NCBI GenBank assembly: GCA_943736015.1
Contig: OX031058.1
Span: 23,895,001 to 23,959,000 of the forward strand
Direction of reading: 5' to 3'
Length of the DNA: 64,000 nucleotides
Source of the DNA: Tridacna crocea
Lineage: Eukaryota > Mollusca > Bivalvia > Cardiida > Cardiidae
In this document: one piece after another, positions 56,041-64,000 of the stretch
Layout of the letters: each line of letters opens with the position of its first letter
How positions within the stretch are numbered: the first letter of the stretch is position 1
The notes under the pieces: generated by a model
Seen by the model: only the letters and a program-made list of their open reading frames with translations
Told to the model about the DNA's origin: nothing
Databases searched by the model: none
Made by a program: the position numbers and the translations under genes

Positions 56041-56330
56041 GTCCTCTGTAGCTCAGTGGTAATTGTGTAGGATTTGCAAATTAGTGGCCTGGGCCCATAT
56101 TCACCAACCATTCTTAAGAACGTTCTTTGTCTTATTCTCCAGAATGTTCTACAGTTGTAAGTAACACAACTTCTGATTGGCTAAACCAAATTAATTGGCT
56201 AAACCATTTGGTTTAGCCAATCAGAAATTGTGTTACTTACAAATTCAGAAAACCTTGGGGAATAAGACTAAGAATATTCTCATGAATGGTTGGTGAATAC
56301 AGGCCCTGGATTCAATCCTTGCCTGAGGCA
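56041..56330 (+). repeat. tRNA-like sequence split by a fold-back element
   Basis: A-box TAGCTCAGTGG (56049-56059) is on the left and B-box GGATTCAATCC (56308-56318) on the right. The anticodon-arm-like region lies left of the insertion. It is better preserved than the copy at 40722. Confidence 0.65.
56098..56299. mobile_element. Fold-back element (202 bp)
   Basis: Ends TATTCACCAACCATTCTTAA / TGGTTGGTGAATA. The interior is nearly palindromic throughout (GTTACTTAC..., GATTGGCTAAACCA/TGGTTTAGCCAATC). Same family as 40781-40966. Confidence 0.9.
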
Positions 56331-56515
56331 CAGAGTTTGCTGTGGAAGCGACCTAGGGTAAGACACATCAGAACCTTAGTCTTGCTGATACCCAGGACCT
56401 ACATGAATAAGGTGTAAAAAAAAAACACTTTCCATTCATTTCGTTTAGTTCTTTTAACAAATTTGTATAAGACACCTTTGATAAAGTCCTTGTAAATATA
56501 GATAACCTTGATGAA

Positions 56516-56720
56516 TTAACCCTCTGCGAGAAATAAGGATTCTGAAAAAAAAAAAAGTGCAAGAAAACACTGGTAGTCAGCATTTTCTTCTTTTTGAATA
56601 ATGTTGTTTTTTTTGCTCTTTGAAGACAAATGATATAATCTGAGCCATATTTAGTTTGACAAGAAATTTGCAAATGCTTTAGTTTTGGATTAGCTAAAGT
56701 CTTGTCATATAGTTGAAGAT
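56516..56720 (+). repeat. Degraded hairpin-element copy
   Basis: TTAACCCTCTGCGAG left end, stem remnant ACTGGTAGTCAGCATTTTC, right flank GCAAATGCTTTAGTTTTGG. Confidence 0.65.
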
Positions 56721-57939
56721 TTCTTGTAGAAGTAAAATTAGCCCCAGCAGTTAAGAGTAGCAGAGAAGAATGCCTGAGATAGTACAATTGCTCTAATGAC
56801 ACTGTCTCTTATTGTTCTTTTCATGATCAGAAACTGTCACTGTTTACTGCCGTGTCTTAAAGGTTTTGTGACGCTTCCTCACCCTGGGGACAGTATGTCC
56901 AATGAATGAATTATGAACAGATACAAAGATGTCAACTACATTGCTATTTGATATTTAGCACAACTGACCCAAATTGCCGGAATATATGTAGCTCTGAAAG
57001 TGTGGAACAAATGAAATAGATGATTTGGGTTGGCTTTAATTTGTAGCACTGAATCTGTTGTTATTCCCTATAGAGCATTTGTGGCTCTGGGTCAGACTGC
57101 ACATAGTGTGCAGGTTTTACATCTGCATTGTTCACATTTTTCTTTCTACATTCTGACACTGAAAGCCTGGAGGTTCAAATCATGACATCTACAGAAGAAT
57201 AGAAATTATTGTAGAAAAAACAAGGAAATTCTTGATACTAGCAATTATTTGAGGGCTGGAACTGGCTTTAGATGCTTGTATGAGTAGAGTAAATCAAGTT
57301 CAGACCCCACAGAATGTGGAATCTGATTTTGAATCCACAATGTCCACCACTTTGTTACATGTCTTGACTAAAATATCCAGGAAATGGCAATTTGGTTGAC
57401 TGTTTTTCCAAATGGCAAAGGGATATTTCATTAATTCAGTTCTAGAAGGGTTAAGGATAAATGTCCTTTTATGGACATAATCCCAGATGACAGTGATAGA
57501 TGTCCTGTTTCTGCTGGAATCATGACAAAGTATGTAAAGTACCCTAGATACACCAGGATCTACTCATTACCTTCCCACAGACTACAATTCTAACTCTGCT
57601 GTTTTCCAAAGAACACTCAAGGCAAAATATTAGCCCTGTTGTTGTGAGTTCTGCTTTTACACAAAAACTTTGAAATTCTCTGTCATTTTTGTTGTTACTG
57701 AAAATGTTTACTTTAGCCTTGTTGTTAATTATCAAAGAATCACCTATCCTATACAGGCAGGTAACCCTCATTTTTTTTTATGGTTATGCCCTTCATTAAC
57801 TTGAAAAATTTCCACGCACACACAAACAGAGAAAAGGCAGCAGTTACTGCAGTTGAGTATAAATTTTGCTCTCTCATATTGTGTGCAGTTGTTATTGTTT
57901 GACTACATACTGAAGCATTTTTACCAATTTTTCAACAAA
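56721..57939. other. NCX intron sequence, nothing recognised
   Basis: AT-rich. No repeat member or exon supported. Confidence 0.3.
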
Positions 57940-58115
57940 AGGAGATACTGCTTAAAAAAAAAAGATTTTTTTTTCCCTTCAGCATAGATTTTCTCCTATT
58001 CCCACAATGTTTTCTACCCTTCACAAAACAAATTTCAAATTTTCAGTCACTTTTGTCATCTGCAAATGCTTTCAATTTGGACCAGTCTAAAATTTTGTTG
58101 TTTGGTAATGGGTTG
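57940..58115 (+). repeat. TTAA-hairpin element, left part replaced by A/T runs
   Basis: The right half is well preserved (CCACAATGTTTTCTACCC to GGTAATGGGTTGA). The left arm is replaced by poly-A/poly-T sequence. Confidence 0.8.
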
Positions 58116-58666
58116 ATCATTCATATTTAACAGGGACATATTTTCGAAATTGGCTGCTACTAATTTGTTTCGAGTCTTGAACAGTAAATCCTTCCTGTAC
58201 AGTCTAGTTTTAGACCTTTCAAAAAACAGTGGATATCATTTCTCTTTTGACCTTTCTCTGATTGAATCCCTTCATAGTGGCATTCATACAAATTAAAGAG
58301 AATAGTTTTGGAACTATTTTTGTCAAAAGTGTTAGTAGAGAACTCTAATAAAAGAAGATATTTTTTACAACAGGGGAATTGCAATTTTCTGATCTTCTTT
58401 CTTGATGAGATATTTTCAGCACCCTAGAGGACTAGCTAAGGTACCATTGAAACGTAAAAAAGCATCCATGCCTGCAGTGCGTGGGATGAAAATTATGCAG
58501 TATAGCAGAGAAGTTAATTTTGTTACTCTCACATATATCAAAAAAGGTTTTCTTTATGGTGACAGTTTATTTGATTCAAGAACCTTTGTGGAATAAAATC
58601 TAGAAACTGGAAGTAATAACAAAAAACTTGCTCAAGTAACATTTTTTTCCCAGACAAGTTGCTTGT
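58116..58666. other. NCX intron sequence, nothing recognised
   Basis: AT-rich. No supported feature. Confidence 0.3.
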
Positions 58667-58882
58667 TTTTAGCTGCACTGAGCACAAAGTGATCCTGCTG
58701 TGTAAATTGTCATGTGTGTCGTCGTCCAGGCATCAACAATCACCAACATTATCATGTGTACTCAAGAGGCAACATTTTCAGTCCAGTACTGACTTGAAAC
58801 TTGGTCAAAATGTTTGTCTTGATGATATCTGGGACAGATTCAAAATTTGGTCATGCTTGGTCGAAAGGTAGTCTCAATAATG
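58667..58882 (+). repeat. Pearl-like left-end fragment
   Basis: TTTTTAGCTGCACTGAGCAC, GTCGTCGTCC and one unit (ACTTGGTCAAAATGTTTGTC). No right end. Confidence 0.65.
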
Positions 58883-59228
58883 AGATGTTTATGGTGCTTC
58901 TTTTCATATTTGGACAAATAATGAATATAGCAGTGTCTCAAGTTCATTGTGCATTTCTCAATAGCAAGGATAGTGCTGCACTGGCTTCATCTTTTGTTAA
59001 TCGAATCTGTATTTCAGTGAATTAAAATGAACTTTTAGTAATATCCATGACCATGACATGTGTGACAGTAAACCTTTCATTACTCAAGTACTTGTAGAAA
59101 TTTTTAACATTCATATCTCAAAAAGAAATCTGAAGAAAGTTATCTTGAGTGGCAACCGTTTCGTGTGTCTTTTTTTTCCAGAACATAAACACCTCAACAA
59201 GAGATGAAATAAACTGTTCTTTTTTATG
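58883..59228. other. NCX intron sequence, nothing recognised
   Basis: No supported feature. Confidence 0.3.
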
Positions 59229-59438
59229 TTTACCTCTTTACCAAACAACAGAATTTTAGACTTCTCCAAATTTAAATAATTTGCAGACGACAAAATAAAC
59301 TTGACTTTAGAAGAGTAGAAAGCATTGTGGGAAATGGATGAAATGCTTGTTACCAGCATTTTCTCCTTTTTCCACTATGTTTTCAGAAGGCTTCCTACTC
59401 TTGGTTGTTAAAACCAGGGATTGTGTGGTAAAGGATGA
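59229..59438 (-). repeat. TTAA-hairpin element, slightly shortened
   Basis: CTCTTTACCAAACAACAG left end. Stem with GCTTGTTACCAGC. Right end GTGGTAAAGGATGA. Confidence 0.88.
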
Positions 59439-59584
59439 TATTGAACTTACTTGTATTTCATACAACAGATTATTGGATACACAAGCTGCAGGTCTGTTTG
59501 TGAAATTATGAGAGTTCAAACCTGCAAACAGAATTGGTGCAGAGATTTCAGCTATCTCTTTCATGATTGCCACATGATAATGTA

Positions 59585-59703
59585 TTAAACATTGTTGGAA
59601 AAGGAGAAAATGTTGGTTACCAGCATTTTCTCCTTTTCTCACTGTGTTTAAAAAGCATTTTTTTTGCCAGGGTCATTTAAAGTCAGGATTGTTTGGTAAA
59701 GGT
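59585..59703 (-). repeat. TTAA-hairpin element, right half
   Basis: Starts within the stem base (ACATTGTTGGAAAAGG). The palindrome is complete (ATGTTGGTTACCAGCATT). Ends TTTGGTAAAGG. Confidence 0.8.
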
Positions 59704-60105
59704 ATACCATCATGATTTACCCCAAGCATAGATTTATGATATAATAATAGTAGATTCAAACATGTTTGAAGTTTTAATGTTTCATACACAAATTTCAAAT
59801 TCCATTGCACAAATTCACAGAAATCCATGAATACATGTACCAATAGTTGAACTGTTCCATAGTTATTTCCCTTGTTTGACTAAATATTGAACTATTACAT
59901 GACCTAAATTTTGCGCATTTGCTTTTTTGGATTGATGGTTCTTTTTTGTTGTTGAAAATACTACATGGCTTCAAGCTCAGAAAATATTTGGGATAGTTTG
60001 TGCATCATGAAATGAACAATAGAGAACAACATCATAAAATTATGTAGAAGGCAAGAGAGTACATCAATGATGCATTCATTAGTTTTGTTGGAAGGAATTA
60101 TCATT
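59704..60105. other. NCX intron sequence, nothing recognised
   Basis: AT-rich. No supported feature. Confidence 0.3.
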
Positions 60106-60333
60106 TGAACTCTTTTCCATGCAAGAAAATTTTAGACTTGTTTAAATTCAAAGCATTTGCAGATGTCAGTTCAAATTTGGCTCCAATGATGGAATTTGTA
60201 TTTGATATGGTAGAAAACATAGTTTGAAAAGGAGAAAATACTGTTTATCCACATTTTCTCCTTTTACCACAATGTTTAAAAAGGTTTCTTCTTCAGGGTC
60301 TTTACAATTCGGCATTGTGTTGTAAAGAGTTAA
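60106..60333 (-). repeat. TTAA-hairpin element, diverged palindrome
   Basis: TGAACTCTTTTCCATGC left end. Stem centre ACTGTTTATCCACAT, no longer symmetric. Right end TGTAAAGAGTTAA is shared with the next copy. Confidence 0.88.
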
Positions 60334-60558
60334 CCCATTTCCACACAATCCCTACTTTTGACGCCCCTGTGAAAGTAGCTTTTTGAAAGCACTGTAGAAA
60401 AAGGAGAAAATGCTGGTAACCAGCATTTTCTCCTTTTCCCACAGTGTTTTCTACCCTTCCCAGAACAAATTTCAATTTTTCAGTCACCTTTATTTTGTCG
60501 TCTGCAAATGCTTTCAATTTGGACCAGTCTAAAATTTTCTCGTGTGGTAAAGAGTTAA
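60330..60558 (+). repeat. TTAA-hairpin element (229 bp), complete
   Basis: TTAACCCATTTCCACACAAT...GTGTGGTAAAGAGTTAA. The palindrome is paired except near its base. It shares TTAA 60330-60333 with its inverted neighbour. Confidence 0.96.
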
Positions 60559-60667
60559 GGGAAAGTGCATGCAAGAATTGCTCTAATGAGAAATTACTAT
60601 CATGATTGCAAGAGTCAGGTCATCACTGCAAGATTAAAATTTGTTTATTGCAGGTCAGGTGATCAAG

Positions 60668-60890
60668 GATTAATCTTAGCCAGCCAACAAAATTTACACT
60701 AGTCCAATTCCAAACCATTTGCAGACCACTTATTCAATGTGGCATGAAAGGTTGGGCTTGTTTTTGGGATTGTAGAAAGATGAAAAAGGGGAAAATGCTG
60801 ATTATCAGCATTTCATTTTTTCCCACAATTTTTTTCAAAAGTAACCTTCCATGGGTCATAGAAAGAAAAGTGGTATTGTTTGGAATTAGA
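60668..60890 (-). repeat. Degraded hairpin-element copy
   Basis: TTAATCTTAGCCAGCC left end, symmetric core AATGCTGATTATCAGCATTT (also a compensated variant of the dyad), right end TATTGTTTGGAATTAG. Confidence 0.7.
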
Positions 60891-60988
60891 GATCAGTCTT
60901 AGATGCTACATTTTATATCTTTACTGTAAATTGAATTGTATTAGGACCATATTTCATCAAGTCTTTATTTATAGCACATTATAATTTA

Positions 60989-61243
60989 GCTTGCAACACG
61001 CAAAAAGGGGCATTCGGACATTTGCGTAAAGTGTCGTCTTGGATGAGCCTGCGCAGTCCGCGCAGGCTCATCCGAGATGACACTTTACAACTACATTAGA
61101 TTTTGTGCTACTGTAGACTTGCGCAAAACAGAAAATGACATAAAAATAGAAGGTGCCATCTTGGATCAGCATGCGCAGTCCGCGAGGGCTAATCCGAGAC
61201 GGTACTCTACGCAAAAGTCCTAATGCCTCTCTTTGCTTGTTGC
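60989..61243. mobile_element. TIR element with strong inner palindromes (255 bp)
   Basis: Ends GCTTGCAACACGC and GCTTGTTGC, with arms containing GGACATTTGCGTAAAGTG and the inverse of GGACTTTTGCGTAGAGT. The left inner palindrome pairs GGATGAGCCTGCGC with GCGCAGGCTCATCC around AGTCC. A weaker one follows at about 61160-61200. It sits 43 bp upstream of an NCX exon. Confidence 0.85.
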
Positions 61244-61286
61244 ATTTATTCTGTCCAAGATTAACTTTTCCACTTCCTTTGCACAG

Positions 61287-61338
61287 ATATCGATGGCAAC
61301 AAAATTCCTGTTCTTCGCAGGAAGTCCCCTGCAGATAA
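61287..61338 (+). CDS. NCX: NCX exon candidate (52 nt)
   Basis: The acceptor has a pyrimidine tract (CTTTTCCACTTCCTTTGCACAG), the donor is ATAA|GTATTC. Phase 1 in, phase 2 out, so it continues the 24834 exon directly or through the 24 nt microexon. It encodes I-D-G-N-K-I-P-V-L-R-R-K-S-P-A-D in the NCX loop region. The basic RRKS could be a phosphorylation site (inference). The 101 nt and 52 nt exons are each not a multiple of three but together are (153 nt). They should therefore be used or skipped together, while the microexon is free. I cannot confirm homology from so short a peptide. The phase chain is the main support. Confidence 0.6.
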
Positions 61339-62589
61339 GTATTCTCTGATGTGAAGACTTTGAATCTTGAGACAATTCTTGGCCGTGCCCATGCTTTTTA
61401 TACAGCTTTTTTTATCATGTCTAGATATGTTTTAAAAGACAACTTTGATATGTTGTAAAATATGACTGATATTGAGTTATTCTCTATTTTTTAGAAAGAA
61501 GTATAATTTAAACTTTATTAAAGAATGAAAAACACTTAATTAACTGATGAAAAAGAAGTTTTCTGTTGAGAGATTGAGAACTAATGTTGTAACTGTGAGG
61601 CTCTTTTGGCATGGTGCTTGTAGTTTACCTGTGATCTCTACCTTCGTCAAAAGCAACCAAGTTCTGTATCATAGCATACTCAGGATAAATAATGCTATCC
61701 CAAAATATTAAAACTCCATAACTATGCAAAATATTTTAAAATTTGTATAAGAATGTTTTGAAATCTATGTCTTTCGTCTAAATGAAAATTTTGTCACTGT
61801 TTTTTTTTTACATATTTTTTTTTCACCAGGTTATGTTTCCTTAACACAACAACTCCATGAGAGTCAGAAAGTCTTTTGAATGCATACAGTATTTAGTTTT
61901 CACCAATTATTAGGCTTTGTGCAAATATTTATATGGGTTTTGATAACGAGTTATTCTCTCAAGAGCTTGTCAAACATGTTCCTTCCATCATTATGATCGA
62001 TTGTGACATTTCTGTTATCTTAATAAGGGTGTTTATTTGACTAATAGTTTTCCAATTTAGAGGATGTTTCACAGTCTACAACAGGCTATGTGCCATCAAA
62101 CAAGTAGCTTGAGCTTTTAACTTTGTTGTAAAAAAGCTCAATGAAACAAAGTTTTTACCCTGATAAATGCCATAAACATGGAAATTTTTAGGAGGAGCAA
62201 AGATCAGTTTTATCAAGTAAAGTTTATACTATACTAAGGTAATGATCAGTGCTTGATTTAGACTCAACTACTGTATTTTCCTGCAGTTTAAATTCAAAAT
62301 AGCCTGTACAAGTTTAAAGAGCAGAAGGTTAAAAAATAACTTGGCACCTATACCTTTAGAAAAAGAAAAGAAATTACTGATTTCAACAAATTGCTGATTT
62401 TTTTTTTCAAGTTATGCTTTATTTTGTAAAATCATTTAAGCTCACATTATTTCCCATAATCTTAAATACATATCGAAAAAAATGTAGATTTAAAGGACAT
62501 AAACTTCTTACTTTGAAAGCAAGAGTTCCTATCAAATAATGCTTCCCACTGCCATTACAAATCTCAGGAGTTGGAGTCCGAACAGAACC
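61339..62589. other. NCX intron sequence, nothing recognised
   Basis: AT-rich with several T runs. No further exon was accepted before the window end. Confidence 0.3.
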
Positions 62590-62822
62590 CACCTTAGACC
62601 TTTACTACCTAATCTCAAGTTTAAACAAATTTGAGGAAGAGGCCATATTTGAACATGGTGGGAAAAGAAGCAGAGGCTGGTGACCAGCATTTTCTACTTT
62701 TTCAACAATTTTTTAACCCTATTTTAAATTCCGTCATTTGATCACTTGATTTGATTACATCATTTGATTTGTCCTCAGTAAATACTTTTGATTTAGTCTA
62801 AAATTTTTCTACCTGGTGAAGA
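62590..62822 (+). repeat. Degraded hairpin-element copy
   Basis: GAGGAAGAGGCCATATTTG left flank, stem GAGGCTGGTGACCAGCATTTTC, right flank TTTAGTCTAAAATTTTTC and CTGGTGAAG end. Confidence 0.65.
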
Positions 62823-63501
62823 CTTATGGAAAATGTTGAACTTTGAATGTATCTCTGTAGAAATAGAAAAAGTACATTGGAAAATAGGTGTGATTTTGAC
62901 TTGTCACTTTGCTATTTATTTAACACAATGATTTAAGAAAGAAATCAGTCATATTTTACACTTTTTGTTATTTTTTGAATGTTGTTAAAATTTTGGCTGA
63001 TATTTTGTCAAGGCTTAGTCTTTATTGACTACTTTTCTTGAACATTTTTTACCTTCAACCCATTATACCATAGTAAGTTTTGAGATACTTTTGTTTTGTT
63101 GTTAAGCATGAATGATGATTTGCTTAATACATGTACCATTTCAGATTGCTGAGGTTTGAGATACTTTTTCAATTGATGGAAAATAAGTTTTTTGCCAAAA
63201 ATTGAAGTTCAATTTAAGTGCTTTTAATGGTCAGAGCAGAGATACAGGGCTGTCTTACAGGACTGTCATTGCTCTTGTGATTCATCATGAATTATGTTTG
63301 ATGTTTACTTTTTAAATGCTGTATAAGGGAAAAAACACACCCAAGATATATTGTATTGTGGCACCCATTTCTCTGCTGATTTAAGTAACCCATTTTTTGT
63401 CCTAAGTGAAATACAAATATATTTCAAATTCATGATTGCCTTGTCCACATAAGCTCTTAACATTATCCCCCCCCCCAATAATTTCAAGCTCTTACCAGTA
63501 T
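62823..63501. other. NCX intron sequence, nothing recognised
   Basis: About 63237-63280 (GATACAGGGCTGTC...CTCTTGTG) may be a decayed pearl-like right end. A C run lies at about 63469-63476. Confidence 0.3.
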
Positions 63502-64000
63502 TTTTAGCTCATCTGAGCACAAAGTACTGAAGGAGAGCCTTTGTGATAATGCCATGTTTGGCATCTGTCTTGTGTTGTGCCTTGTGTGTCAACCCTGTGT
63601 GTTATGACATTGTCAACATTTACCTTGTGTGCACTGTACAGGTCACATTTTCAGTCAGATACTTTATGAAAGTAAAGATTGTTTGTCTTGATAAGATCTT
63701 GGCCAAGTGTAAAAGCGGGTTATGTTAGGTTGTAAAGTAGGTTATTGGGTTGAATTTTAGAAATAAGCTTTAGTAAACTAGAGACCACATTTTCATACTC
63801 ATGAAACTGGGTCAGAGTGATTGTCTTAATTATATCTTTGACAAGTATGAAGTTGGATCAACCCTGGTTTAAAAAGAGATCACTTGGCAAAATCTTAGAT
63901 AAATCATGTGTGCACTGGTGTGGGGCCACTCTTGAAAATTGGTGAGAATGTATTTGTTGATATATCAGACAAGTTTGAAATTGGGTCATGTGTAGTCAAA
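63502..64000 (+). mobile_element. Pearl-like element running off the window end
   Basis: Left end AGCTCATCTGAGCACAAAGTACTG, then about three degraded 145 bp-type units (GTCACATTTTCAGTCAGATAC, GGGTCATGTGTAGTC). Confidence 0.7.

Noticed and set aside
56368-56802. 144-codon minus-strand frame as a gene
   Set aside because: Runs through a degraded hairpin element with poly-T/poly-A tracts (K- and F-rich translation). No domain.
61153-61338. 61-codon plus frame starting in the TIR element and ending in the NCX exon
   Set aside because: It uses a different frame from the NCX phase chain and most of it is mobile-element palindrome.

Overview
The window looks like a piece of a bivalve mollusc genome (inference). 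It is AT-rich and intron-rich, and packed with interspersed repeats. These include elements that begin with an AGCTCACC hairpin and have a tandem 145-166 bp core. That architecture matches bivalve 'pearl'/Helentron-derived (HINE) elements. There is also a family of 229 bp TTAA-ended hairpin elements. No bacterial-type gene organisation is present.

Host gene: three short plus-strand exons (24734-24834, 43647-43670, 61287-61338) have good splice sites and chain without a frame break (phases 2-1, 1-1, 1-2). The first encodes part of a Calx-beta domain typical of SLC8/NCX Na+/Ca2+ exchangers. The 24 nt microexon and the 52 nt exon sit where vertebrate NCX genes carry alternatively spliced cassette exons. 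Most of the window is therefore probably NCX intron, with introns of about 18.8 and 17.6 kb plus flanking intron on both sides.

10.8-21.3 kb holds a complete minus-strand Ty3/Gypsy-type LTR retroelement with an envelope-like gene. It is 10,540 bp, with two 1,244 bp LTRs that show no difference where compared and a 5 bp GATCT target duplication. Gag and Pol are in one frame separated by a single UAG. Env has a furin-type site, a hydrophobic segment behind it and a membrane anchor. All three reading frames are open, so the insertion is young. It sits in a GATC-rich, 32 bp-period repeat and runs antisense to the host gene.

The rest is repeat mosaic. (1) About 45 copies or fragments of a 229 bp element have TTAACCC...GGGTTAA ends (piggyBac-like signature) and a long central palindrome. 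A second subfamily has a different palindrome that is still fully paired. (2) A 704 bp TIR element (1206-1909) carries a CpG motif every ~10.3 bp and was inserted at the dyad centre of one hairpin element. (3) Pearl-like elements lie mainly at 33-51 kb. (4) Fold-back elements occur in the same position inside two tRNA-like sequences. (5) Further TIR elements lie at 24901-25388, 52606-52868, 53396-53951 and 60989-61243. Coordinates of degraded repeats are approximate (tens of bases).
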